From positions 62,001 to 126,000 of the forward strand of contig JACMOC010000013.1 in assembly GCA_014378195.1 (NCBI GenBank): 64,000 nucleotides of DNA, read 5' to 3'. Position numbers and translations under genes: made by a program. Shown piece after piece: positions 27,201 through 35,581 of the stretch (positions are counted from its first letter, which is position 1; every line of letters starts with the position of its first letter). The notes under the pieces are model-generated. The model was not told the DNA's origin. It worked only from the letters and a program-made list of their open reading frames with translations, and ran no database searches. This stretch comes from Oligoflexus sp. Its GTDB lineage: Bacteria; Bdellovibrionota_B; Oligoflexia; Oligoflexales; Oligoflexaceae.

Positions 27201-27867
27201 TGCTCTCATGGTCATGGAAAAAAAGTTTGGTCGCGAAAAAATGGAGCGGTTTTTGAGCGAGGAGAGGGATGGGTATCTGGTTGCCCGGTCGCAAGAGGAG
27301 AAGACGGAGCAGCCTCTTGTGATGAACGAAAATCAGCAGTACATTCATTACAACAAGGGCAGTATAGTGATGTTTGCCCTAAAAGAAGAAATCGGCGAAA
27401 AATCTCTTAACGCGGCTATCCGGAAGTTCCTTGAATCCTACCGGTACCAAAAACCGCCATATGTAACATCCCTGGATTTTGTTGCGACGCTCAAAGCGAA
27501 TATCGATCCCAAGTTTCATGATCTGATAGACGATATGCTGACGAAAATCACGTTTTACGACAATCGTATTGAAGACCATACGGTCAAATCCGAAGCGGAT
27601 GGAACGTATGCGGTCGAGCTTAAGATCTTAGGCCGCAAACTCTATGTTGACGAGCACGGTGATGAAATCGATGCAAAGATGAATCAGGAGTTTGAGATCA
27701 GCGCCAAGGATAAGGACGATAAGCTTATTTTTGCCAAGCGTTATCCGCTTGTTTCGGGCACAAATTCGATAACGATTCGTACCAAAGAAAAACCCCAGAG
27801 CATCTCACTGGATGCGCTGGGGATTTGGATAGACAGAAATCGAGGGGATAATAAAGTCACGCTCTAA
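24277..27867 (+). CDS. ABC-2 permease fused to M1-family aminopeptidase domain
   Basis: 1196 residues. The N-terminal about 600 residues hold two sets of ABC-2-type membrane helices separated by a soluble stretch. A further helix at about residues 570-590 leads to an extracytoplasmic M1 domain at about 640-1100. This has HELAH at 945-949 and SETLAQYSA downstream; the Glu is one residue further from HExxH than in classical M1 peptidases, as in other members of this fusion type. GAMEN is not evident. The protein may export and process peptides, or the peptidase may act on envelope substrates. It converges on the M50 gene with ten bases between. Confidence 0.88.
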   Translation: MIRSIWSNFKFELTSRKKFVAPYVYGFVIFAFMFFIVCSAGGAFKGVNITFGLGQKVFVNSPYAINLYYGLMSIFGVLIIAPIFGQAVCKDYEAKFDQIVLSAPVSRTGFYLGRFFGSTLVCTLIFLGLGIGHALASAMPFVQRSLFTAPSLNSYLLPYLTLIIPNIIIFGSISFAVGTISKKMSSVYITSILSFMGYLFASTLTRDIEKKTLRALADPFGVNALGRLTEYWSVAEKNSRLLSLTGPLLWNRVLWLGVSLVFLGVALVYAQRDRKVKIKSEKKNIVHSALSRKASVDFSTCMSFDLRSRLKLFWSQVLFEAKGSVKNIYFLCLTFAGILFVFFLSGQSGKIFGTETYPITYKILETTSGSFGTFLLIIIIFYTGELIWRDRQSRLNQIIDAMPLPTWIMGLAKFAALQLIIIALLSIVGLCGILIQTAEGYTHYELVQVFRTLFTLEWPHYFIFSSLVFAIHTLVNDKVYGHGFSVICLIGLIFLPSMGFDHVLYVFGAGDSHVEYSDMNGYGPFLARIRALQLYWGLAAGILLNVVYLFWFRGVDDNWSVRVSEAKARFVGPARFVLYVLALGFIAQGSYVFYNTNVVNEYHLPSQNEKNQLYYETTFKHDYDQKPQLSIVAVHADVDLYPKKLKVAANFVYTFENKTSGAVGEIFIKLPVRKKYVSFAFDREAKLDRDDVQVDVQIYRFTSPVHVGETVSLVYKVDYGYQGFQNDETATALAGNGTFINNSSYFPTFGYDERGELSSDKLRAQYGLKPKARVASINDVNARRWNYLTGHDADWIDFETTVSTDSDQIAIAPGYLQKEWVDGDRHFFHYKMDEKILNFYSYLSARYEVARDHWNDVKIEIYYNKGHEYNLASMMEASKQGLSYFTENFGPYQSKQFRIVEFPRYNTFAQSFPNTVPFSEAIGFIAKVDPKNPKDLDYPYYVTAHELAHQWWGHQVVGANVQGATLLSETLAQYSALMVMEKKFGREKMERFLSEERDGYLVARSQEEKTEQPLVMNENQQYIHYNKGSIVMFALKEEIGEKSLNAAIRKFLESYRYQKPPYVTSLDFVATLKANIDPKFHDLIDDMLTKITFYDNRIEDHTVKSEADGTYAVELKILGRKLYVDEHGDEIDAKMNQEFEISAKDKDDKLIFAKRYPLVSGTNSITIRTKEKPQSISLDALGIWIDRNRGDNKVTL
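27786..27822 (-). terminator. Terminator of the M50 protease gene, inside the opposite gene
   Basis: On - the sequence forms CCCCAG-GCATC / GATGC-CTGGGG with one mismatch and a six-base loop, followed by TTTTTCTTT. It lies about 55 bases past the M50 stop, wholly within the last codons of the convergent permease/peptidase gene. Confidence 0.75.
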
Positions 27868-27877
27868 AGAAGTGGTC

Positions 27878-28531
27878 TTAGGACATGAAGCTTCTAACCA
27901 GGAGCTCTGAGAGCATGACCCAGCGACCGGCTATGGCCCCTATCCAACTCAATCCACCGAGAAGCATGATGCCGAGCAGTGCCATGCTTCCGTAAGGAAC
28001 CACATACTGATCGTACTTTTGCTTCATGTTGTAAGGCAGGAGTTCATAAACGACGGTTCCGCCGTCGAGTGGATAGATCGGCAACATATTGAAAATAGCG
28101 AGAAATGCATTCACCCAGATCATAGCTTGAGCGAGGCGACTGAAGGCGATTAACCAGCTCGTTTCACTGACGGTTCCGATGGCGTAAAAAGCGATGACGG
28201 AGAGAAAACTTAAAATGAGATTGGTCAAAGGACCAGACCCGGCGACAAAAATCTGTCCCCATTTCGGGTTGCGGAAGTTGCGAGGTTCGATCGGCACAGG
28301 CTTGGCCCAGCCGAAAATAAAACCACCAAGTAGTGAGCCGATAAAGGGAAAAATAATCGTCCCGACTGGATCCATGTGGGGAATAGGATTCAGCGTGAGG
28401 CGACCCGCAAGCTGCGCCGTCCGGTCTCCTTGCCATCGCGCGATCAGGGCGTGACCTGCTTCGTGAAAGGTGAGAGAGATGATGAGGGCGATCATCATAT
28501 TCAAAATATTCGCCGCTTGTGAAAAATCCAT
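27878..28531 (-). CDS. Site-2-type membrane metalloprotease (M50 family)
   Basis: A 217-residue multi-helix membrane protease. HEAGH at residues 23-27 supplies two zinc ligands and the catalytic Glu; NMLPIYPLDGG further on supplies the third ligand Asp. AGSGPLTNL is another family motif. There is no PDZ or CBS domain, so it is the minimal form. The start ATG 28531 has AAGGAG four to five bases upstream. The frame is open to 28723, but that part overlaps the divergent esterase and has no M50 features. Substrate unknown. Confidence 0.88.
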   Translation of the reverse strand: MDFSQAANILNMMIALIISLTFHEAGHALIARWQGDRTAQLAGRLTLNPIPHMDPVGTIIFPFIGSLLGGFIFGWAKPVPIEPRNFRNPKWGQIFVAGSGPLTNLILSFLSVIAFYAIGTVSETSWLIAFSRLAQAMIWVNAFLAIFNMLPIYPLDGGTVVYELLPYNMKQKYDQYVVPYGSMALLGIMLLGGLSWIGAIAGRWVMLSELLVRSFMS

Positions 28532-28596
28532 GGTTCTCCTTCGCCAACCCTTAGGAAATGCAAGGACAATCATAGCGACAAAAGGAGGAATTTGCA

Positions 28597-29616
28597 TTGC
28601 TAACTCGCCTTCCACCCTCGAACTTGTCATACCGTGTCGTAACAGAGTGGGTTGAGAGCCCACTTCTCGAAGGGAACCCAGGGGGCGTTGATGCACGCCG
28701 TCCCTTGACCGTATTGGTGCCAAATGGGACGCCAGAGCAGCGATATCCAGTGCTCTACTGTCTTGCGCCCTGGACGAGCGCGGGCCGCACTCAGCTGCAG
28801 TGGGAGCCGTTTAAAGAAAGCCTTCAGGATAGGATAGAACGTCTGACGCGCACTGGGGCTATCAAACCAAGTATCGTGGTGTGCCCCGATCTTTACACGA
28901 GTTTTGGCGGCAGTCAGTTTGTGAATTCTGACTATCTTGGTGCCCATGGCGACCATATCGTTCACGAACTTATTTCTTATATTGAAGCCAATTTCCCGGC
29001 TTTGCCCGGCCCCGCGTCTCGTGCCGCATTCGGCCGTTCTTCCGGTGGATTCGGAGCTTTACGGCTCGCTATGGATTATCCCGGAACCTTTTCAGCTATC
29101 GCCTGCCATTCCGGGGATATGGGTTTCGAGCTGTTATACAAACGCGATCTGGTCGAGCTTTGTTATGGTCTCGCCCGTTACAGCGGAAACGTTGATTCTT
29201 ACCTTGCCGCCGTCAGACAGCTGCCAAAGCTAGGTGGCAAAGATGTGATGATACTGATGCTGCTGGGAATGGCGGCGTTTTATAGCCCGAAAGGCGCAGC
29301 TGGCTTTGACCTTCCCATCGATGTCTTTACAGGCGCTATAAACCAAGATGTTTGGAATCGATGGCTCTCACACGACCCTCTCGTGCGGGTTGATTCTAAA
29401 GTCGAAGCCCTTAAACAGCTGAAATGTCTCTACATCGATTGCGGCAATCGGGATCAATATCATCTTCATTTCGGAGCGCGTCAGTTCCGCAAAAAGCTCG
29501 AAGCGTATGGAATTGCTCACCGGGCATTTGAGTTCGACGATAACCATTCCGGGACTTCGTACCGCTATGATGTGAGCCTTCCGATGATGAGCGAAGTTTT
29601 GCGGCATCAGACGTGA
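28597..29616 (+). CDS. Esterase D-type alpha/beta hydrolase
   Basis: A 339-residue putative esterase (PF00756 type). It has the nucleophile motif GRSSGG (about residue 150), a plausible acid in CGNRDQYH and a base in DDNHSG near the C-terminus. No signal peptide is visible. The start is TTG 28597, chosen because an AAAGGAGG site lies eight bases upstream and no ATG is nearby. It is divergent from the M50 gene with 65 bases between starts. Confidence 0.82.
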   Translation: MLTRLPPSNLSYRVVTEWVESPLLEGNPGGVDARRPLTVLVPNGTPEQRYPVLYCLAPWTSAGRTQLQWEPFKESLQDRIERLTRTGAIKPSIVVCPDLYTSFGGSQFVNSDYLGAHGDHIVHELISYIEANFPALPGPASRAAFGRSSGGFGALRLAMDYPGTFSAIACHSGDMGFELLYKRDLVELCYGLARYSGNVDSYLAAVRQLPKLGGKDVMILMLLGMAAFYSPKGAAGFDLPIDVFTGAINQDVWNRWLSHDPLVRVDSKVEALKQLKCLYIDCGNRDQYHLHFGARQFRKKLEAYGIAHRAFEFDDNHSGTSYRYDVSLPMMSEVLRHQT

Positions 29617-29671
29617 CTTCCCGACGAGCGACTGTTATCTTGGCCTGTATTTTTGATGAAATGAGGAAAAT

Positions 29672-30604
29672 ATGACGCAAAAAGTACATAATGTAGTCAT
29701 CGTTGGAACAGGCCCTGCTGGCCTCACGGCAGCTATTTATACGGCGCGCGCAAGTCTTTCGCCTGTTATCTATGCCGGTTTGCTGCATGGTGGACAGTTG
29801 ACGACGACCACAGAAGTGGAAAATTGGCCTGGTTCCGAACACGGCGTCATGGGTCCGAAACTGATGCAGGATATGACTGCGCAGGCGGAACGTTTCGGCA
29901 CCGAAATCGTCTACGATACGATTACCAAAGTTGACTTCTCCGGCCCGATCAAAAAGCTCTGGACTGATTCCGAAGAGATTCACGCCAAAGCCGTTATCAT
30001 CTCGACCGGTGCGACGGCGAAAACAATGAAGCTTGAAAACGAAGCGCAATTGATGGGCCGCGGTCTTTCAACCTGCGCGACCTGTGACGGCTTCTTTTAC
30101 AAAAACAAAAAAGTTCTTGTTATCGGTGGCGGCGACTCAGCTATGGAAGAGGCGACTTATTTGTCGAAACTCTGCAGCGAAGTCATCCTTGTGCATCGTC
30201 GTGATGTTTTCAAAGCTTCGCCCATTATGGTCGACCGCGCGAAAGCCAACAAAAAAATCCAGTTCAAAGTTCCTTTCCATGTTGCCAAACTCGTGCATGA
30301 CGAAACCGGCGTAACAGGCGCTATCCTCGAGAATTCGGAAACAGGTGCAACGGAAGAAGTCAAAGTCGACGGCATTTTCTACGCTATCGGGCATATCCCG
30401 AATTCAGGCGTGTTTTTGCCTTATGTTGAGACGGACGAAAACAACTACATCAAAGTTCATGAATTCACGAAAACTAAAACACCCGGGATCTTTGCTGCCG
30501 GTGACATTGCCGACCCCACCTTCCGTCAGGCCATTACCGCCGCCGGGATGGGTTGTCAGGCTGCGATTCAGGTTCAGCACTATCTTGAAGGTCTAGAAGG
30601 TTAA
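29672..30604 (+). CDS. trxB: Thioredoxin reductase
   Basis: FAD-dependent enzyme that passes electrons from NADPH to thioredoxin. The 310-residue protein has the FAD motif GTGPAG at residues 12-17, the redox pair CATC at 135-138, the NADPH motif GGGDSA just after it, and the C-terminal FAGDI (here FAAGDIAD) FAD motif. GAGG precedes ATG 29672. mrp follows after 12 bases. Confidence 0.96.
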   Translation: MTQKVHNVVIVGTGPAGLTAAIYTARASLSPVIYAGLLHGGQLTTTTEVENWPGSEHGVMGPKLMQDMTAQAERFGTEIVYDTITKVDFSGPIKKLWTDSEEIHAKAVIISTGATAKTMKLENEAQLMGRGLSTCATCDGFFYKNKKVLVIGGGDSAMEEATYLSKLCSEVILVHRRDVFKASPIMVDRAKANKKIQFKVPFHVAKLVHDETGVTGAILENSETGATEEVKVDGIFYAIGHIPNSGVFLPYVETDENNYIKVHEFTKTKTPGIFAAGDIADPTFRQAITAAGMGCQAAIQVQHYLEGLEG

Positions 30605-30616
30605 GGGGCATCGCCA

Positions 30617-31561
30617 GTGAGTTTGTTTAAGAAAGTACAATCTTTGTTTGGATCGGCGCCCGACGTTTCCTCCCCGGCTCCTCAAAAGCCAGTGGCGAGT
30701 TCTGATGCTGAAACGCCCGTTCCCGGCAAAAAAGTGGAGCCGCAGGGCGGTGGGCTCGAAGGCGTTCGTCACATCGTTGCGGTCGGTTCAGGAAAAGGCG
30801 GTGTAGGGAAATCAACCATCACCTTGAATCTTGCGCTTGCACTCGCGGCCCAGGGTCTTAAGGTCGGCGTTTTGGATGCCGATGTGTATGGTCCTTCGCA
30901 GCAGCATCTTACCAATGCTCCGCGTCCTGAGCTGTCCGGCGAAGATCGTCTCATTCCGCCGGAATACGAAGGCGTGAAGATTATTTCCGTCGCGATGTTC
31001 TCAAACGTAAACCAAGCCCAGGTCTTGCGTGGTCCCATGGCTACGCAGCTGCTTCGCCAGTTTTTGACTCAAGTGAATTGGGGTGACCTTGATTACCTTT
31101 TGATCGACTTGCCCCCCGGCACGGGCGATATCCAATTGAGCCTCGCGCAGATGGCTCCGCTCTCGGGAGCGGTCCTCATCACAACACCTCAGGAAATGTC
31201 CATCATCGACGTGCGTAAAGCCGTGTCGATGTTTAAGACTCTGAATGTGCCGATGCTTGGCGTCATTGAGAACATGAGTTATTTCATCTGCGATAGTTGC
31301 GATAAAAAACACTATATTTTCCGTAAAGGCGGCGGAGCTCGCCTCGCTGCGGAACTGGGACTTCCATTACTCGCTGAGATCCCTCTCGATCCACGCGTTG
31401 TCGAAACATCGGACGAAGGCAAAGCCGTTATGGTGAGCATGCCGAGTTCCGATGCGGCTCGAGAATTTACCAAGGCTGCAAAAACAATCAGCGATGGTCT
31501 CGCGCTTCAGCAAAAAAGCGGTGACGGTGGTCTGGGATACTTCCTACTGGAGTGGAAATGA
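30617..31561 (+). CDS. mrp: Mrp/NBP35 family iron-sulfur carrier ATPase
   Basis: P-loop scaffold that helps load Fe-S clusters. The 314-residue protein has the deviant Walker A GSGKGGVGKST at about residue 56, DADVYGPSQ, and DLPPGTGD. The C-terminal CDSC at about 231-234 supplies the CxxC cluster site. The first 45 residues are a low-complexity linker instead of the usual DUF59 domain. Start is GTG 30617 behind AAGGGG. Its stop overlaps the next start (ATGA). Confidence 0.9.
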   Translation: MSLFKKVQSLFGSAPDVSSPAPQKPVASSDAETPVPGKKVEPQGGGLEGVRHIVAVGSGKGGVGKSTITLNLALALAAQGLKVGVLDADVYGPSQQHLTNAPRPELSGEDRLIPPEYEGVKIISVAMFSNVNQAQVLRGPMATQLLRQFLTQVNWGDLDYLLIDLPPGTGDIQLSLAQMAPLSGAVLITTPQEMSIIDVRKAVSMFKTLNVPMLGVIENMSYFICDSCDKKHYIFRKGGGARLAAELGLPLLAEIPLDPRVVETSDEGKAVMVSMPSSDAAREFTKAAKTISDGLALQQKSGDGGLGYFLLEWK

Positions 31562-31851
31562 GCGACGTTAGAGTCAAACGCATCTGGCAACAGGATACAC
31601 GGACCCTTGCCATCAACTGGACCGACGGAAAAAAGAGCCTCTACGATACGGTCGAACTTCGGCGTCAATGCCGCTGCGCATTTTGCATCGATGAAGTCAC
31701 GAAACAACCAAAGCTCGATCCAGACAGTGTTCCCGAAACATTGCGTCCAGTTAAAATCGAATCCGTTGGTCGTTACGCTCTCACCATCGCTTTCTCAGAT
31801 GGCCATAAAACAGGCATCTATAGTTTTGACTGGTTGAGAACATTGGGGTAA
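31558..31851 (+). CDS. DUF971 (GBBH-like N-terminal) protein
   Basis: A 97-residue protein of the DUF971 family, which is often encoded next to or fused with Mrp and is thought to act in Fe-S handling. CRCAFCID at about residues 39-46 gives a CxCxxC-like cluster of cysteines. The closing FSDGHKTGIYSFDWLR matches the family. ATG 31558 overlaps the mrp stop as ATGA with GGAG five bases before. Confidence 0.85.
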   Translation: MSDVRVKRIWQQDTRTLAINWTDGKKSLYDTVELRRQCRCAFCIDEVTKQPKLDPDSVPETLRPVKIESVGRYALTIAFSDGHKTGIYSFDWLRTLG

Positions 31852-31891
31852 ATGCTGTATAATTCAGAATGAATTTCAAATAGTTTAGAAG

Positions 31892-31923
31892 ATAGGTCTG
31901 GCATCGTCAGGCCTATTTTTTTA
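31892..31923 (+). terminator. Terminator after trxB-mrp-DUF971
   Basis: ATAGGTCTG and CAGGCCTAT pair with one G-T wobble around a seven-base loop, followed by about eight T. Confidence 0.85.
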
Positions 31924-31961
31924 TGCGATGACAAAGTGAAGCCCGTGGCCGGGCTGTACAT

Positions 31962-32930
31962 TTAAACGCCCTTGCGTTGTTTAGCGAGGAAAACTTCGCG
32001 CAACGGTCCGACTTCTTCGGCTTTAACCTGGGTTGGGCGGTCTTCGAGTAACCTATATTGTAGCTCAACATCAAGTTGGCCTAAAATTTCCATCTCATAC
32101 TTGAGCCAAACCCCGAATTTTTGAAAAACCAATTCCCGCATCTCAAATGTGAACTCGAGGATCTCGCGACTGCTCGCGCCTTTGTTGTACACAAAATTGG
32201 AATGCTTTGGATTCAAAGCCACGTTTTTTGCATTCAGCTTTTTCGCGTCCGCATATTCAAGCAACATTCCGCTCGAAATACCGACATCATAGTTGTTTTT
32301 GAAAACGCAGCCACAGGTTGGATAAGTGAACTGTTCCTTACGAACCCGATCATCTTCGCAGAATTTCATGTGGGCTTCGATCTCATCGCGATCGCCAGGG
32401 GTAAGAGACAGTGCGACCTCGGCGACAATTGCGCCGTTATCCATGAATAGTGTGTCTTTGTATCCTCTGAATATCCCGTCGAGGGGCGTGTAGTTCACTA
32501 TGCTGCCATCGAAAAGGACTGCTCGGACTAGGGAGACGACGTGGCTAATCTCGCCCTCATAACAGCGCGCGTTCATGCGAACGGTGGCTCCTATCTGCCC
32601 CGGCAATCGATTCATCCACGAGACCCCTGACATGGAGGCCTTAAGTCCAGCCTCAGCGATTGTCGTGTTCTCTACGCCCGCCTCACAGATGAATTCATAA
32701 CCTTCACGGACGATCTTTTTCATTTTTGTGAAAAGGATCACGGCACCTGGATAATAGTCATCCCACACCAAAGAGTTGGTCCCGCCCCCCAGAACAAAAT
32801 AAGGCGTTTTAGATTCGTACAGCTGGCGAACGATAGAGGAGAGTTCGTTGATGTCTTTAGGTTCATAAAGCGCCTGGCACTGACCACCCGTGCGATAATA
32901 AGCATAATCGCTGAGCTTTTGTTCAACCAC
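31962..32930 (-). CDS. murB: UDP-N-acetylenolpyruvoylglucosamine reductase
   Basis: Reduces the enolpyruvyl group in the second step of peptidoglycan precursor synthesis. The 322-residue protein shows the FAD-binding VLGGGTNSLV segment, NRLPGQIGATVRMNARCY, PTCGCVFKN, and KHSNFVYNKG, all typical of MurB. The start codon is GTG 32930 with AAAGGA seven bases upstream. It is the last gene of sucC-sucD-macro-murB, 15 bases after the macrodomain gene. Confidence 0.88.
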   Translation of the reverse strand: MVEQKLSDYAYYRTGGQCQALYEPKDINELSSIVRQLYESKTPYFVLGGGTNSLVWDDYYPGAVILFTKMKKIVREGYEFICEAGVENTTIAEAGLKASMSGVSWMNRLPGQIGATVRMNARCYEGEISHVVSLVRAVLFDGSIVNYTPLDGIFRGYKDTLFMDNGAIVAEVALSLTPGDRDEIEAHMKFCEDDRVRKEQFTYPTCGCVFKNNYDVGISSGMLLEYADAKKLNAKNVALNPKHSNFVYNKGASSREILEFTFEMRELVFQKFGVWLKYEMEILGQLDVELQYRLLEDRPTQVKAEEVGPLREVFLAKQRKGV

Positions 32931-32945
32931 GGTCTATTCCTTTGT

Positions 32946-33497
32946 TTAATCTTCGGGGAAAAGTGCAAACAACGTAGCTTGAAAGCTTCGGTAAGCTTCG
33001 CCGTCGAACAGCACGAACGTGATGCGGCGCAGGCTCTTTTCGGGGGCAAGGTCGAGGTAATGCTTGACAGCTTCGAGCGAGGCTTTTGCCGCTTTCGCAA
33101 GGGGGTATCCGTAAACACCCGTACTTATACCAGGAAATGCGACATGAGGAAGCTTCAGGGATGCCGCTAGACTCAGGCTTTCGTGGATCGCGGATTTCAG
33201 CAGAGCGTCTTCGCCCGCATCGCCGCCTCTCCATATCGGGCCTACCGTGTGGATCAGGTGTTGCGCCGGCAGGGAGCCAGCTGTGGTCGCAACGGCCTTG
33301 CCTGTGGGGCAGTGACCGATGCGACGACATTCTTCGAGTATCTCGGGGCCACCCGCGCGATGGATTGCGCCATCGACTCCACCACCACCGAGAAGCGATT
33401 CGTTCGCTGCATTGACGATAGCATCACACACAAAGCGCGTAATATCGCCCTGGTATAGATCGATCGCAGTCTGACGATGGTGCCGGATGCCTAACAT
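32946..33497 (-). CDS. Macrodomain protein, ADP-ribose deacylase type
   Basis: A 183-residue protein of the YmdB/MacroD class, which removes acyl or ADP-ribosyl groups. Visible motifs are the GDITRFVCDAIVNAAN segment, the substrate loop GGGGVDGAIHRAGG and the FPGISTGVYGYP loop. It starts two bases after sucD. That suggests a role in clearing O-acyl-ADP-ribose near a CoA-ester enzyme, but the link is inference. Confidence 0.9.
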   Translation of the reverse strand: MLGIRHHRQTAIDLYQGDITRFVCDAIVNAANESLLGGGGVDGAIHRAGGPEILEECRRIGHCPTGKAVATTAGSLPAQHLIHTVGPIWRGGDAGEDALLKSAIHESLSLAASLKLPHVAFPGISTGVYGYPLAKAAKASLEAVKHYLDLAPEKSLRRITFVLFDGEAYRSFQATLFALFPED

Positions 33498-33499
33498 AC

Positions 33500-34387
33500 T
33501 TAACGTTTTCCTTTGCGTTCCATCGCGATTCTCAAAGAAGCCGCGATATCAGCCGGCGACTTCGCAACAACGCAGCCAGCTTCTTCGAGAGCAGCCATCT
33601 TCTCAGCGGCTGTTCCTGATCCACCGGAAACGATCGCGCCCGCGTGACCCATGCGTTTGCCTTTAGGAGCGGTTTGGCCCGCAATGAAAGCGGCCACTGG
33701 TTTGGTGATGTGTTCTTTGATGAATTTCGCCGCTTGAATCTCAGCGTCGCCACCGATCTCACCGATCAGGATGATGCCTTCGGTCTGCGGATCTTGTTCA
33801 AACAAGGTCAGGATGTCGATGTATTTTGTGCCGATGATGGGGTCACCACCGATACCAACACATGACGACTGACCAATACCCATCGCCGTTGTCTGACCAA
33901 CAGCTTCGTAAGTCAGCGTTCCTGATTTGGAGACGATGCCGGCTTTACCCACTTTGTGGATGTGGCCCGGCATGATGCCGATTTTACATTGACCAGGAGT
34001 AATCACACCGGGGCAGTTCGGTCCAATTAAACGGGACTTCGAACGCTCGAGGGCTTTTTTCACAGCGATCATATCGAGAACAGGAATGCCCTCGGTGATG
34101 CAGATGATGAGTTCGATCTCAGCGTCGATCGCTTCCAAAATCGCATCGGCCGCGAATGGGGGTGGAACAAAGATCATCGAAGCGTTAGCTTTCGCGCGAT
34201 CCTTTGCTTCCTGAACCGTATTAAAGATCGGGAGGTCCAAAATTGCTTTTTGGCCGCCTTTTCCTGGTACGACGCCGCCGACAAAGCGAGGCGCGTATTC
34301 GTGGGAAAGCTTGGTGTGGAATTCACCTGATTTACCGGTGATACCCTGAGTGATAACACGCGTATTTGCATTGACTAAAATAGCCAC
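33500..34387 (-). CDS. sucD: Succinyl-CoA synthetase, alpha subunit
   Basis: Forms succinyl-CoA or the nucleoside triphosphate in the citric acid cycle, together with SucC. The 295-residue protein has the CoA-binding [12 protein letters not shown] region, [12 protein letters not shown], the [10 protein letters not shown] segment, and the active-site His in [14 protein letters not shown]. Start is GTG 34387 with AAGGAG seven bases before. It lies 27 bases after sucC. Confidence 0.97.
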   Translation of the reverse strand: MAILVNANTRVITQGITGKSGEFHTKLSHEYAPRFVGGVVPGKGGQKAILDLPIFNTVQEAKDRAKANASMIFVPPPFAADAILEAIDAEIELIICITEGIPVLDMIAVKKALERSKSRLIGPNCPGVITPGQCKIGIMPGHIHKVGKAGIVSKSGTLTYEAVGQTTAMGIGQSSCVGIGGDPIIGTKYIDILTLFEQDPQTEGIILIGEIGGDAEIQAAKFIKEHITKPVAAFIAGQTAPKGKRMGHAGAIVSGGSGTAAEKMAALEEAGCVVAKSPADIAASLRIAMERKGKR

Positions 34388-34414
34388 CTTAAAACTCCTT
34401 TGGACTGCTGCTGC

Positions 34415-35581
34415 TTACTTCTTCTTAACCATTTCGACAATTTTCTTCGCGCCGTCGGCCATGTCCGATGCTGCATAAAGATCGAGGCCTGAATTTTTCA
34501 GAATCTCTTTCCCCTGCTCAACATTGGTGCCTTCGAGGCGGACGACCATAGGGATACGAAGTCCGAGTTCTTTCGCAGCGGCCACGATACCGTTCGCGAT
34601 CACATCACAGCGCATGATGCCGCCGAAGATATTGACGAAGATGCCTTTGACGTTGGAGTCGGAAAGCAAGATCTTGAAAGCGTTGGTAACGGTCTCTTGG
34701 TTGGCACCACCGCCAACGTCCAGGAAGTTCGCCGGCGAACCGCCAAAGAATTTGGTGATGTCCATCGTCGCCATGGCAAGGCCCGCGCCGTTCACGAGGC
34801 AACCGATATTGCCGTCGAGACCGATGTAACTCAGGCCGTATTTGGAAGCCTGAACTTCGCGTGGATCCTCTTCAAGGAAGTCGCGCATGACTTCGATATC
34901 CTTTTGACGATACATAGCGTTGTCGTCAAAGTTCATCTTGCCGTCGAGAACCATCATCTTGCCTTGATCGTTGACGATCAAAGGGTTGATCTCAAGCATC
35001 GCGTAATCGTACTTGAGGAACATCTTGTAGAGATTTTTCAGGATGGGTGTCAGCTCTTTTTGCTCGGCAGCGGGAATGCCTGCGCGGAAGCAGATCGAAC
35101 GGATGTGATGGCCTTGCAGGCCCGTCGTGGGATCGACGCTGATGTACACGATTTTATCAGGGTGTTTTTCGGCAACTTCCTCGATGTCCATACCGCCTTC
35201 GGTCGAGAACATAAAGCCGATACCCGCTGTCTCGCGATCCAGAACGAGCGCCAGGTAATATTCCTTGACGATCTTCGAGCCCGCTTCGACGTAAACCTTG
35301 TGGACTTTTTTGCCTTCAGGACCAGTTTGATGCGTGACGAGCGTCATCCCGATCATTTCTTTGGCGAGCTTCGCAGCCTCTTCGGGAGACTTTGCCAGCT
35401 TAACGCCGCCGCCTTTTCCGCGGCCGCCCGCATGGACCTGAGCTTTTACAACAGCGATCTCGGTACCGAGTCTGCGCATTGCAAATTCAGCTTCTAGGGG
35501 GTTGGTCGCCAGGTAGCCTTCGGGAACGGGAACGCCGTTTTGCTTGAAGAGCTGTTTCGCCTGGTACTCGTGGATATCCAT
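34415..35581 (-). CDS. sucC: Succinyl-CoA synthetase, beta subunit
   Basis: Nucleotide-binding subunit of succinyl-CoA synthetase. The 388-residue length is normal. The N-terminal ATP-grasp domain begins MDIHEYQAKQLF and contains VKAQVHAGGRGKGGGVK; the C-terminal domain has NIFGGIMRCDVIA. CCGGAGGA lies upstream of ATG 35581. The transcript begins with a long hairpin-rich leader. Confidence 0.97.
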   Translation of the reverse strand: MDIHEYQAKQLFKQNGVPVPEGYLATNPLEAEFAMRRLGTEIAVVKAQVHAGGRGKGGGVKLAKSPEEAAKLAKEMIGMTLVTHQTGPEGKKVHKVYVEAGSKIVKEYYLALVLDRETAGIGFMFSTEGGMDIEEVAEKHPDKIVYISVDPTTGLQGHHIRSICFRAGIPAAEQKELTPILKNLYKMFLKYDYAMLEINPLIVNDQGKMMVLDGKMNFDDNAMYRQKDIEVMRDFLEEDPREVQASKYGLSYIGLDGNIGCLVNGAGLAMATMDITKFFGGSPANFLDVGGGANQETVTNAFKILLSDSNVKGIFVNIFGGIMRCDVIANGIVAAAKELGLRIPMVVRLEGTNVEQGKEILKNSGLDLYAASDMADGAKKIVEMVKKK

